Of a stretch of DNA of 64,000 bases, positions 46,871 to 60,400 are shown piece after piece (positions within the stretch are counted from its first letter, which is position 1; each line of letters begins with the position of its first letter). A program made the translations under genes and the position numbers. A model generated the notes under the pieces. That model was not told the DNA's origin. It ran no database searches and saw nothing but the letters and a program-made list of their open reading frames with translations. The stretch lies in NCBI GenBank assembly GCA_963971285.1, contig OZ020247.1, positions 8,142,614-8,206,613 of the forward strand, read 5' to 3'. Source of the stretch: Astropecten irregularis. Taxonomy: Eukaryota; Echinodermata; Asteroidea; Paxillosida; Astropectinidae.

Positions 46871-48381
46871 GTATATATAAAAAATTATTTTGTGCACAAA
46901 CGTATATGGAAGAACGACCCAGCTACACGATCAACCCCCCCAGGTCTGAGGACGTGTCTACACTACTGCTAAGCTAGGCTTGTTTGTATTGGGTGTGCGT
47001 ATACGGTGCCTAAATATTGTGAGTAGATTACTCGAGCAGCACGGGGCTTTACTTTGCTGGCGATTAGGCTTATATTTTATAGTTTCTCCGGCCCAAACAA
47101 ACCATAGCTGCATGGCAGCCGTATCTACTAGTCTAACACAACTTAATTTAACACAACATAGACCTTAGTCGAGCTATAGGCCTAGGCCTACATGCTTTCA
47201 GAACTTAAAGTCTCACTCTTTGGCCTAGTGATGACTAACGCTATATACTTATACGTTTAAAAATTATCTGTATATAGGCCTACCTTAAAATGATTCCACG
47301 GGGCCATTGAGACCCCCTTTCACAGGTTTGCAGATATAATATCAGTCATTTCTATTCAAGCTTGACGTGTATACTGCCAGGTATCAGCAAACTCGTCCTC
47401 GGATGGCGATACGAAAAAAGTAGTCCCTAGCTCCAACCTAACATGACACGGTATGCATACAGCTCACGTTTGTCCGGTTATTGGACTACGTGAGCTGAGA
47501 ATGATGAGGGCGCTTTTTGAAAATTGCTGCAGTGTCCCTGCGCCGCACGCCTTTTGTCCGGCAACTAAAGAATTTACGTCCGCCGACCGCCGCACTTTAC
47601 GCTACGCTGCAGATATATTCCCAAATATTTGAGGTGGGAGAATGGCGTGCATTATCATCCTCCAATATTTCGACGTTGAATGTCATTATTTTTTTAATAC
47701 CGACAAAATATCTGACGTTCCAACAAAAAAATTTAAAAATAGCATGCTTGGAATGTAGAAAGACAATAGTTGTGTGTGTGCGTGTATTTGCCGAGTGAAT
47801 TATTATTTTGATTGCTCATTTTGCTAAGTTGATTGCTCATTTGATTGCTCATTTGCTCAGTATGATATAATCTTTAATATTTTAAATATATGTTATATCT
47901 CAAGGTTATATTAAAATGTAATCAAGACATTTCTCTGCTATATATGATTCACCACATGATGCTGGGATTATATGGCATTTAAGCTATACATCTAAAGCCC
48001 ACCGCACACTATACAATCCGACTACGACCCGACTGGTTTTTGGAAGGATCGCAAAGCATTCTTGGAGTCTTAACCGTGATTGTTCCCATTGCAGTCGCAG
48101 ACCCACTCTGATGGTCAGTCGGCAATATTCCATTCATAACAATAAACCTTTAACACTTGAAGTATATACACCGTAAACGAGAGTCTTGATCACAAGTCAA
48201 TTCGCTCTATTGAACTTTCATGGAACTATTCTATAGGGAACCACTTCGTGGAATGGTACATTTCATATCTCTCTCCTCATGAAATTGTTCTTGCAATTCC
48301 ACTTACAAACATCCATCATTTTGTATACTGCAATTTTTACGGGTAACTTAAAGGCAACCGTGCAAGTGGCAATTATAAACT
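46871..48381. other. Intergenic, mostly unremarkable
   Basis: Contains at 47618-47760 a decayed copy of the inner block of the element at 39520-39829, and at 47812-47862 a short gattgctcattt tandem repeat. No gene seen. Confidence 0.4.
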
Positions 48382-48622
48382 GGGGCCAATTTCATAAAAC
48401 TGTTAAGCACAACAATTTGCTAAGCATGATATTTCTGTCTTAATAAAAACAGGGTTAACAACCAAATTTCCACGTGTTGTGTATCACTTGTGATTGTTCT
48501 TTGGCTGTTGTTCGCTGACCATGAATATCAAATGGCATTTTCAATGATGGTTTGTTTTATTGGACGAGATATTTTTGTGCTAAGCAAATTTTTGTGCTTA
48601 ACAGTTTTATGAAATTGGCCCC
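48382..48622 (-). mobile_element. MITE family E, copy 7
   Basis: Well-kept ends GGGGCCAATTTCATAAAACT and AGTTTTATGAAATTGGCCCC, opposite orientation to copy 6. Confidence 0.88.
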
Positions 48623-49365
48623 AGGATGCAAAGTGAATTTAGGCTATCTGCCAGTGCCTTACTATGCCCGAGAAAAATATGTGTACTCTGAAGAGCAGTT
48701 GTCATTTATTCTTCACGATTGTTTGTGCCCGATAACCTGAAATTACATCGTGCAAAATGATCATAATTACCATGGATTCCCTGATTTTCTTTCATTTGAT
48801 AAATGTATTGAAATCACCCTTAAATAAACAATTATTAAATCAAGTCTAGTGGTAAAATACTTAAGTATTATGCTACTATATTATTATATAAAATTGCGTT
48901 ATATTTCCTGGTAAGTTATTTCACGTCATTTCTTGGTTATAATGATTCACGGCATAACGCTATATGATTATATCGGCATTCTGAATCTAATCAAACATAA
49001 CAATAAGGAAGTGTAAATTATGCCACTGTCATTCTACAAATTAGCCAATACTCAACACGTCATGCTGGCCTTCTTCCTCTATAAATGTTATTTTGCCGGA
49101 GGTGCGTTCATGTACATGTACATGTACATGTACTACAAACTGCCCATGCAATCAGAGTAAGAGAACGGCAAAAATAGCGTTTTTAGGAAGAATGGCGGTG
49201 CCGGCAAAATATACACTGCCTAAGAATAAACCTCTTCACACTCTAAGTATACACCGTAAATGAGAATCTGAAATCACCAATATAAAGTCAAACCCAGGGG
49301 AAACTATCACCACGGACTACATATAAAAAATGTTATAATAATGGATAATAGTATCAAACGCATTA
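48623..49365. other. Intergenic, nothing recognised
   Basis: AT-rich; a (GTACAT)n microsatellite at 49109-49133. Confidence 0.4.
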
Positions 49366-49716
49366 AGGGTAATATCATACTTAGGTTTTTATCAAAGAAA
49401 TACAGATTCGTGGGCAAAAATACCAACACAGAAAACTGATACAGTAACAGTCATCTGTGAAAATTTCAGTCCCACACGTTGCCCATGCACTTTTTGAGAA
49501 AGTATTTCTTAAGTCTTTTCTCTTTTATTTTTGATCTTTTAAAAGATCAAAAAGATTTTCAGTCGTTGTTTTACTAATTTCTGAATAAATACACCATTTC
49601 AGGCGGAAACATTTTCACGGTATGTTTCTACCACCACCATCTTCATATCCTAAAAGTTATACGTAAATCTGTGAACATTTCTGTTTTGGTCTCTTACCAA
49701 AGTATGATACTATCTT
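49366..49716 (-). mobile_element. MITE family A, copy 13
   Basis: Ends GGGTAATATCATACTTAGG and CAAAGTATGATACTATCTTTA. The palindrome is intact and a deletion removes the gtgaaaaacagccac stretch. Confidence 0.87.
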
Positions 49717-50204
49717 TAACAGAAACAGACATGACAATGTATATGTTACGCATAGCCAATATTAACAATACATAGCAAAGTAATATAGTGATATAGTAAT
49801 ATAGGCTTATAGTGAGTATACAATACTTATGAACATTACACAGAGAATATAATAATAAATGCATAGACAATGATTATAAAACCCACATGCCAAAATGCTT
49901 GAGCCTACATTTAAATATGTTTCATTCACCGATAGTTCTTGCCATGAGGTAGTTTGGTAGATCAAAGATGGAGTCAGTAAGTCCATTATAGTTATTGTAT
50001 ATTTGTTCAAATAGCGCACGTGGTCGGGTTCATGGAACGGCTGTGAGGTATACACTTGGTTTCCTTAGCATTATTTTTGCACGGCATGAGGCATAATAAC
50101 AATATACAGTAGTCAAATTAAAATGGTTTATTACGTGTATTAAAATATAAATCATATATTCGTGAAATAACCACAAGGGAAACTGACTGAGTTGTTTAAG
50201 TCAT
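49717..50204. other. Intergenic, nothing recognised
   Basis: AT-rich, no supported feature. Confidence 0.35.
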
Positions 50205-50360
50205 TGAAAAGTGAACAAAGAAAAGTTGACTGGAGCGGGATTCGAACCGGCGACCTCCTGAAGACCGTACAGGCGCTCTACCAACTGAGCCATCCAGCCT
50301 CCTTCAGGAGGTCGCCGGTTCGAATCCCGCTCCAGTCAACTTTTCTTTGTTCACTTTTCA
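50205..50360 (-). mobile_element. Type 2 tRNA-SINE head flanked by a perfect 59-bp inverted copy
   Basis: 50205-50263 and 50302-50360 are exact inverted copies (59 of 59), separated by 38 nt. On the minus strand, 50299 to 50227 reads as a tRNA-like head: acceptor GGCTGGA with TCCAGTC, A box TGGCTCAGTTGGTAGAGCGC, B box GGTTCGAATCC. The position before the would-be anticodon is C instead of U and there is a mismatch in the anticodon stem, so a SINE head fits better than a working tRNA. Confidence 0.8.
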
Positions 50361-50635
50361 AAATATAAATCAATTAGAAAAACTGCTAAAGGTCTTACAT
50401 GCCACCCAAAGAAAAAAAAACAAGAAAAACAATTAGTTTTTACGTCTAAAATACAAACCATTGGCTAAATTAGCTGCTTAATTAAGCGACAAATCTTACC
50501 CACAACATGAAAACCCATGCTTTATCAGAAGAAATACAATATCACACCGAGCAAATCTTCTTATACAACATTTACTGATTTTCACCTTGTATCCATCATT
50601 TAACATTTCGCAACATATATCCGGCTAACATTCAG

Positions 50636-50641
50636 TTTATT
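50636..50641 (-). terminator. Candidate polyadenylation signal of the HYR/EGF gene
   Basis: AATAAA on the minus strand, 80 bases after the stop codon at 50721-50723 and within aaaaaataaactgaatg. Confidence 0.5.
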
Positions 50642-50720
50642 TTTTGAAAAACACTTTAGATGTGCCATCACCGTAACCACTGTTTGCAGCCACTGGCTGC
50701 TTGGATCTTTTCTTTTCTTT

Positions 50721-51447
50721 TTAGAACATGGAGTCTTGTTCGTGCCAATATTGCTCCTGAGCAAGCCTGTTTCGCACAACACGGCCAGCCACTGGGTTGG
50801 AAGATGCAGCACCATCTATCTGCAAGGATAGAATCACCAAAAGACATGGACGGTTAATACGATAGGCAATTTCCAAAACTTTGCCAAAGACAAAGACACA
50901 GCCGAAGCCATTGGAATGACATTGTCATCGTAGATCTGTACGACGCTTCATGATATTATGACCTAAGTTATATTCCTTTGCTCTGAGAGAGTCGATGTAA
51001 AAAGCTCCAATCATTTGTCTATATGTGCAACATTAAAGGGAGCATAATAGGATTTGCAAGGCCTCCAAAAACAAATTACTGAGTTTGAGACAGAAAATGG
51101 ACTCAACAGTTCGTTAACAGTGCAAACAGTCACCATGGGAAATCTTGGTTCATCAGATGCTGGGTTTTTCAAGGAAATATATTGGGGAGTTGATAATTAT
51201 TATGCATAAATTCTAACACAAAAAATATTTACAAACATGAGGAATTCGAATCAATACAAATTTTTCAAATGTCAAAATGAAGCCAATTATTGGGATATTT
51301 TTCATAGAACAAGCCAAAGGGTAACATGAATACCAAACGGCAGGAAACACTATACGATGAAATGATGTTACTTACCTCCCGTTGTTCACCGAGGTACAAT
51401 GCCTCCATACCATCTACACGGAATGGTATGGCAGAGTTCCGGCCGTG
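50721..51447 (-). CDS. Cytoplasmic tail, two exons and stop
   Basis: Exons 51376-51447 ([20 protein letters not shown]) and 50721-50819 ([20 protein letters not shown], ending HEQDSMF). Phase 0 joins. No known signalling motif is evident; the C-terminus is not a classical PDZ ligand. Confidence 0.8.
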
Positions 51448-54400
51448 CTGTTTAAAGAGGTACGAACAGAAGATGATGGATAATAGTGTAGATTTGTAAT
51501 TTACAAAAAACAAAACAATCTCTAATGCTTTGATAACACTACTCCTTCATGTGCTTTTAAGGTCATAACTGTTCACTTTTTTTCTTCTAAATGTGATTAT
51601 TATGAGTCCGTAGGGTCGATCGTAACTCGAGTTACGAAGGATAATCCATCGTATCCTACGACCTCTTACTTGGGACTGCAGTGTATTCTTAGTTCTACGA
51701 TTGATAGTAAGTTACGATGAGTTTGGGGAAATCGAACAAGTGTTGGGAGTCAACGAATGACAGAAGTATCTTCTCTCAAGATCAAGTCATTGAACGACAG
51801 GTGGTGCCGCACTATGGAGTGGCTCATACAAATAAGGCAAATGACCTGTTATCAGACATATCCATGTACATGTACAGGGTGTCCCTGAAAAAAACCCGCA
51901 ACACTGTGTCGGGACCCATTATTTTATAATTAAACTGTTCATCACTTCAAGATTCAGATATGTGATACAGCCATGCCTTGGCTATCACCATGTAGAATTT
52001 GCAAGGATAACGCGCATAGTGGTCAATACACGCATACAATACATGTGTATGAAAAAAAGATGAACACCAGGTTTTGAGGTTGGGTAATTCAGTCTTATTT
52101 GTTTCACTCAATTTTAGTCAAATTTTGCTCAAATTCTACATGGTAATAGCCAAGACATATGTAGTTGTATTACATATCATTCAGTTGAACACAAACCTGC
52201 TGAACGTTCCTGGAAAGTTTGTTCAAGTCAGTTGGTCGCCTATCTCCAATCCACCACCAGTTATAGTAAGGATTACGAGCGATGGCATGACGAGAAACCA
52301 GCCCATCCCATCCAGTGGGTCTCTGCTTGGTGGACCGTACCACGTGCCTTGGTAAGCACAGGCACCAGACCAGTAAGCAGATTAGGACCAGAACGACAAC
52401 TGCAGCAACCACCCCTCCTACAACCCAGTACACCACGTACATGTCTGACGGTCGATATCAGAAATAGAAAACAAACAAATACACAAACTTAATACAAAAA
52501 TACTACAGAATTGGGTGATTTTAGGCAAACTTTGAAGACAACAGTCTTCACTTTGTATAGGAATCTATATGATGTAAATATAATTCATGAACATTTCAGC
52601 AACATTTTGGATCGATTGCATATAGCAGTTTACCAATTTTACGCGCCGAGACAATGCAGTGTCTTTTTCGTCGGCCCACCGTAACATTTTCCAAATCAGA
52701 CCGGGTAGAAATGTTTGTGTGTGTGTGAATGTGTGGCGTGGTGTGAAACGTTACGGCTATTAAGTGCACCGCCAAGAGTTTGAAATGCCTTGGCCAATCA
52801 CAATTCACGGAATTTGGTGACCCAATGCGCGTCTAGAAATTGACAGATTCCCGCGCACGTGATTGGCCAAAGCGCTGCAAACTTTTGATGACGCGCAATT
52901 TGGAAGTGCCCGTATTGATTTAGTGTGGGTCCAAGATTAGTATTGCAGCTTTGTATACTGATTAACTGGGTCATTTTGCAAATCTAAGTGATCTAACCTG
53001 ACATTGGGGTTTCTGTCGTGGCCGCCGTAGTTGAGCTCGTGACCTCTTCATCACACTGTGAACCTGTATACCCTGTTGCACATCTAGGAAAAGAAAAAAA
53101 GCAATCTTAGCACAAATGACGAAAATAATGCAAACAGAAAATCCAGCAGTTGCAACTAGCCGGACGTGGGTGATCTTATACAAAGCCCAGGGGCCAATCC
53201 CACGGCTTTACTCAGCACACAAACAAGTTTGATAACCATGAAGTTTCTGTCGTAGCTACCTAAAACAACCAAATGTCCATGTGTTGTGTACCAATTGTGA
53301 CTGTTAAAGAGATGGTACAGAATCGGTTTTATCGACAAAATCGTTGCCGACAGTGAAAGCAAATTATGTAATCCATCATATACCTTAACTGACAAACCTG
53401 TAGAAGTTTGAGGTCAATCAGCCATCTGGGTCACGATAAATAGCGAAACCCCGTGTACAGAGAACTGTACACATATCAACGAATGAATAAAATGCTTCGA
53501 AGCGATTTATTGCAATCTGAAAATAGTTTCATTTATTTCTCAATGAATATGGCATTTTAGACAAAAACATTTCATGGAATGTTTTCTCCTATCATCACCA
53601 TTATATTGTGTGAGTTTTATGTGAATCTGTGATCATGAAGTGTATTTTGTCTTACCAATTCGCTACCATCCCTTTAATAAGCTGTTGTTTTCTGGCCATG
53701 AATATGAAATGGAATTTATAATGTTGATTTCATTTATTGGGCAAGACATTTTTGAAATTGCATTTTTTTTTTGTGCTTATAGCAGCTCTTTGAAAATGGC
53801 CCCCAGAGTGTGTACGAAGTAGCACGAAAAATGTTAACCAATAGTTTACTAAATTGGATACGGTACCTGCATGTGAAAGTCTCGCGAGGATACAACCCAT
53901 AAACATCGCACACTCCTCCATTCTGACAGAAACCTGCTGGGCAGCCAGTCGTAGTTTCTTCGATAAAATATCAGAATAGGCATTGGGTATCAGGGGTCGA
54001 TTTCACCAAACTCATCGTAACTTACTATTAATCGTAGGACTTATGATGCATTGCACACCCACATAGAAGTCGCAGGATGCGATGGGTTATCCTTCGTAAC
54101 TCGAGTTACGATTGATCGTAGGACTTCGTGAAATCGACCCCAGGATATGCATACGTACGGCTCTTGTAGACCTGGGTCTTTAAAGGTAGTATCATACTTT
54201 GGTAAGAAACCAAAACAGAAATGTTCACAGATTTACGTATAACTTACAGGGTATGAAGATGGTGGTGGTAGAAACCTACCGTTAAAAGTTTTCCGCGTGA
54301 AATGGTGTATTTATCCAGAAATTAGTAAAACAATGACCAATCATTCTTTTTGATCTTTCAAAAGATCCAAAATAAAAGAGAAAACACTTAAGAAATAGTG

Positions 54401-57400
54401 TGGCCGTTTTTCACTGTTTGCTCAAAAAGTGGCAACGTATGGGACTGAAATTTTCACAGGTGACTGTTACTGTATCTGTCTTGGTATTTTTGCCCATGAA
54501 TCTGTATTTCTTTGATAAAAACCAAAGTATGATACTACCTTTAATATTGTGCTATTTAGCCCGAGTTTAGGGTGGCGTTGCATTGGCATTGTAAACATTT
54601 AGCCTACAGATTCCTCGATAGTAATACTACATTTCAAAAGGCAACGATCACAGAAAGATTTGATATTTTTTACTATGTTAAATAAAGGGCATGTACAACA
54701 TTGGTAACAAACCAAAATATAAATGTTCACAGATTCACGCCTGAAACGGTGTATTCATCCAGAATGAGTAAAACCAAACACCAAAAAATTGAGTCGATTT
54801 TTCGCTATTTTCTCGGGACTCAGATGTCCGATTGCATGAGCGAACCTTTCACAGGTTTATTATTGCATGTACATACTGGATTATACAAATTGTGGATGCT
54901 GTTCTGTGACCTTTGCCAACGTTGTACACGCCCTTTAAACAATTATCTCTTCTATAGAGAAACTGAACAATATTTCGGTTCTATACCATGATACTATGAA
55001 TGACTAACACCTTAAAAGACTCACCCACAACTTGTACTGCAGAATCCACTCGTAACTCCGTCTGCCCATCTGACAGTACACCACTAGCCCTGATATAATC
55101 TTGTAAGACTTGCGATATGGCATCGGGAGTAACAGCTGAATTAGTTGGTACCATTACCGCAAGACTTGCAATGACGCTACCTGGTCTCAATGCGATCCCC
55201 ACTACATCAACAACATTTACATTCCTCAGTGAAAGATGTCTCTTTATCTAGATTCGACGGTAACAAAAAATAACAAATAGTTACTACCGAGAATGGATAC
55301 TAAGGTAGACAATTCCATAGACTTGTGCACTAAAATAAACCCTCCTCCCCCCCCCCTCTTTGTTATTGGAACCCCCCCCCCTATGGGAGATAGATAATAT
55401 GCAAATTAGGCTTGGCCTTCACCGACGTGAATGAGCACTGCATACTCGGTGCTTGTTGAGCACACATGAAAAACATCATGCGCTGGCTCAGGCTGGATTC
55501 GAACCCACGACCTTCTGCTTCCTAGTGCAGATGCCATTAGTAAAGCTATGGAACCTCAAACCCTCAAAAACATTTTAGAAAGGCAAAATGGTGGTCCTTT
55601 TGACCGTTGTCTCGGAATGTTCACTTTTAGACACTTATGACCCCCAGTAACCTGACTCCCATTGTGCAATTTAGACAAAAGTAGTAGGTACAAGAACACC
55701 ATGCGTGGTCGTCTAGATCTGGTGCAAAAATAAATCGACTAATTTGACTATAAGCATCTTCAACCGATGCATCGCGATGGTTCTTAGACAGGTTTACGAA
55801 GAGTTATAGTCCTACACTCACTGTATCTTCAACTATTTTCAGAAGCTTGGTGGATGCTGCAGAATGTGTTCTGATATATGCAGGTGTGTAGGTCACTTCA
55901 GTACCATTCAGTCCCACAATACGCAGTTCAATTCTAAATGCTCTAGTCTCTGAAATTAAAAAAAGGGCGAAATATTTGAGATGTCATTGCTTCAAAAAAC
56001 GCAATACTGGTACTGCACTTGAGTTATTATTATATCATATCCATTGTCCAGTACGTTTTTCGTGGCAGCCATGTGTATCAATTACTGACGATGTGGACTT
56101 ACGAGTGCAGACAACCGAGGCGTCTCTGGAAAAACCGTGCAAACTGCGACACTCACAGGCGAAGCCATTCGGGCCCTTGTAAGGTGCTTCAACACAGTAT
56201 TCACCAGTCCCTGTGCACGGACTCGGTACTGCATTGCAAGGATTGTTACCTGAAATTATTGAAATGAGAGACAAACTGTGTCTGATCTTTATTCTGAAAT
56301 TCAGAAAGCTTCCTCGTTCACGTTTAGGTGTCCTGGAATGTATACGTGTATTCGTGTATACTTTACTTTTATAACACTGATTCAGCATTCAGCAGTAAAT
56401 GTCCTCCTTGGTTAAAGCCATGTACAACATTGGTATAACAAACCAAAACAGAAATGTTTACAGATTTGCGTATAATTTTCAGGATAATGAAAAAGTGCTG
56501 GTAGAAGCACATCGTTAAAAAATTCCGTCTGAAATGGTGTATTTATCCAGAAAGAGTAAAACCAAACACGTAAGAAAAAATTGATTTTGGCAAGATCAAA
56601 AATCATTCTTTTATACGATTTGTAAGAAATATTGAGCCGGATGTCCGATTAAGCCCAGATTTGCGCAGGCGTATTATTTTATGTACATGCTGGATTAGAC
56701 AAAGTGTGAGTGTTGTTCTGTCACATTTACCAACATTGTACACGCCCTTTAAAACAGGATTACCATCCAAATGACAATGTGATGTTTATTGCTTATATTT
56801 TAATTTAAAAGGTTTATCCAACCACTCGATCTTCACTCTCTACCTTCACATGTCTCGCCGGATGTTCCTTGAAGACAAACGCACTCGCAGTTGTCTGCAT
56901 CTAAATAGCCCGTAGGCAGTTTGCAGTTTGCAGAATTCACGGGGCATACTACGAGAAAGCCAAATGAAAGTATATAATTTACTCTGATCGAGTTATCCAA
57001 TGGGAAATCTGTATAAACGATCAGGAGATTACACTACTAGAACGTTCACTACGTCCAGAGATCGATTTCACAAAATACTTCTGTGTATCACGGACATGGT
57101 CTACAGGTTCTACAATTTATTGCATATACAGTGTATACCCATTTTCTTATAGAAGCTGAAATTCAGCACTATTAACATGTTGTGGCTGATCCAGCAATGG
57201 ATGTCAGAAATACACGTGCCATCTACGTTATATTGCATGGCCATGCGGTAGACTGCATTGTGCAGTACAGGTGTATATCTAGATTTTTACCTTCAGTGAC
57301 TTCGTACACTTGCCAGCCTACCTGAGCATGTGTCTCCTGTCCAGCTCTGTGGACAATTACTACACGTACATGACTGTAAGTTCATAGTTCCTCCGTTCAT

Positions 57401-60400
57401 ACAGACAGGATGTCCTGGGTCAAACAAAACAAAATGATCAAATAAACATAGAAATAAACTGCAAGATCGTTGCGAGTTCTGATTATTTTATACAGATCAA
57501 ACTTTTTACTCTTACTCTGAGTCTGAGAATGTGCGAATTGAACTTATAAGAATGATCTAAAGAAGATATTACCAACATCGGAAAGTGTGGGTATATATCT
57601 GGATAACAAAAGAGATTAGTACCTACAACAGAAAAAAGGAATGCGACTGGCGTAGCAGTGGAACCGTCCTTATTGACGGAGCAGGTGACAGTATGAAGCC
57701 ACTCTGTGAAGTCCGAACTCCAAGCATTTCCACAATTTAAGAAGATTTTACCATTTCAATAATGGTAATCTGAAGCATAAAACTAATGTAAAATCACTTC
57801 ATACCTGATACAAGGAATGAGAAATCTGACGTAGCTGGGCAACCATTCTTGGTGACTGTACACGTGACAGTGTGAGAATCTGCTGTCAAGATTCCTCCTG
57901 TCAAAGATATTGCTCCGTCTATCGAGTCCGTGCATGTAACTGTCTCACCATCAGCGTTTATAGCAGTGACCTCATCCCACGTGACAGAAGTTGTTGTTTG
58001 TCCAACCGCGATACACTGACCACCAACAGAGGGCGATGCAATAATTGGTGCAGCTGCGTGTAGAATAACACGTTTGAGGTGCACTTTAGAATTCGGGGGA
58101 TTCACAAAAGTGCGCCACCAAGAGTTTGCAACGCATTGGCCAATCACAATGCGCGGAAATAATTTTGTAGACAAACTGCGCATGCGGAGAGTTGAGCACT
58201 TTGTCGAGAAAATGTATTTCTTGAATTGTGATTGGCCAACGCGTTGAAAACTCATGGTGGCGCACTATTTTGAATCGCCGGACTTTTTCTGCAAATGGAG
58301 AAAAAATTCTGCCCTCAGTGAATAATCGAATTGAACAATGCAGGACCGAAATTGTAGTACAGGGCTGTACAGTGTGAGTTTACAATTGGACATTCAATGT
58401 TAACTTTAATAGCAAGATCACGATTTCCAAATCTGAGTTTATTTTGCCATTTCGATAAGGTTGTATCCCGTCTGCTGCATGGAAATTTAAAACATCACTT
58501 ACCCGATACAAGGAGTGAGAAATCTGACGTAGCTGAGCAACCATTCTTGGTGACTGTACACGTGACAGTGTGAGAACCTACTGTCAAGATTCCTCCTGTC
58601 AAAGATACTGATCCGTCTATCGAGTCGGTGCAAGTAATGGTTTCACCATCAGCGTTTACAGCAGTGACCTCATCCCACGTGACAGAAGTTGTTGTTTGTC
58701 CAGCCGCGATACACTGACCGCCAACAGAGGGCGTTGTAAAAGATGGCGTTGCTTAAGCAACAAAAATGGTAAGGACACTGTTAGTCTTCGGTGTTCCAAC
58801 AAATCATTATACTCTTCAAATAAAATATGTCCTTAAATGAATTACCTTCAGGTTAATCAAAACCCAGATAATACTGTTGAATCTGACTGTGTCAGACAGG
58901 CGGAGAGGGCGCTCTCCAAAGTGCTTGGACTGTGTTTCTTGCCTATTGGTGGCGCTGTTTGTTTAAAAAAAACCACGCATAATTGCTGTATACACGGGTT
59001 TACACCATGGCAGCCATCTTAGATTTTCATCGCAACTTCAAAACGAGGCACTTCCACGCATGCGCACTTTCCGAAGTGTAAGCCCGTCCATTGTCGAAGA
59101 CAATACACGGGTTTACACTTCGGCGGTTTTGATCGCGACTTCGAAACGAGGCACTACCACGCATGCGCTTTTTTAGAAGTGTAAACCCGTGTATTGACCA
59201 GTTTCAAGTTTGTTCCAGGAATTTCGCAGATTATATCCAATATGATCCCATTCCATAATCATTGACTGGGTGAGTTTAATAGGCATTATTAAAGACGATT
59301 ACGTAATGATCCTTTCGAGATATGGATACGTGACCAGGGTTAGATTCTAAACCTAGAATTATTGGTTTATTTCAAGGTTCTTTTATGGAATTAATTTCAG
59401 CAATGTGGGTAACCTAGATGTGCATGTTGGTTTTGCTATTCACACACCCTATTACCATTGCCTGTAATAATATGGACGGTTTATTTGGTTTGTCAAAACG
59501 ATTCTCAAACCATTGTTAACCATTGGGCTGGTCTCAGTTCTCAGACGAATTAGTCGTTCTGGTGGGGACTGCTTCAAAGTTCGACTTTGTAGCTATAAGC
59601 TTTAACACCATCGCTTTGCTACTAGTCTGGCAAAAAAGCTTCCTGATCGCCTCCACACCGAATTTCTGCAAAGAATGTGGCAGAAAGACCGAGGGCACCA
59701 GTACACCATCAAGCATCTGTCGGAGTGGCTTGAGAAGAAAACCGGTCCCGCTGGACTGATCCTGCTGGAGAAGTCAAGCCGAGGGAAAACCGGGAAGAAC
59801 TTGCCACCTTGGAAGGACAAGGATTGTGACCGGACCTACCATCAGCGAAAGTCTTCGAGGGAACAACCTACACCAACCCGAAGCTACCTTGCGGGTACTC
59901 AGCCGAACAAAAGAGATTAGTACCTACTACAGAAAAAAGGAATGTCACTGGCGTAGCAGTGGAACCGTCCTTATTGACGGAGCAGGTGACAGTATGAAGC
60001 CACTCTGTGAAGTCCGAACTCCAAGCATTATTTTCCACAATTTAAGTAGATTTTACCATTTCGATAATGGTAATCTGAAGCATAAAACTAATGTAAAATC
60101 ACTTAATACCTGATACAAGGAATGAGAAATCTGACGTAGCTGGGCAACCATTCTTGGTGACTGTACACGTGACAGTGTGAGAACCTGCTGTCAAGACTCC
60201 TCCTGTCAAAGATATTGCTCCGTCTATTGAGTCCGTGCATGTAACTGTCTCACCATCAGCGTTTATAGCAGTGACCTCATCCCACGTGACAGAAGTTGTT
60301 GTTTGTCCAACCGCGATACACTGACCACCAACAGAGGGCGTTGTAATAATTGGTGCAGCTGCGTGTAGAATAACATGTTCGAGGTGCACTTTAGAATTCG

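Larger units (their letters stand above)
57605..58928 (-). repeat. Segmental duplication, original block (HYR 4, HYR 5, half-HYR)
   Basis: Matches 59906-61225 over the whole length, introns included. Boundaries: aacaaaagagattagt on one side, ctctccaaagtgcttgg on the other. Beyond these the flanks are unrelated. Confidence 0.9.

Noticed and set aside
50227-50299. Functional tRNA gene on the minus strand
   Set aside because: The head has good A and B boxes and an acceptor stem, but the anticodon arm has a mismatch and lacks the U before the anticodon. The same sequence recurs with a SINE tail.
57794-58255. HYR ORF extended to 153 codons from an upstream start
   Set aside because: The extra N-terminal part translates MITE M. 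The acceptor at 58054-58055 and the phase pattern show that the exon begins at 58053.
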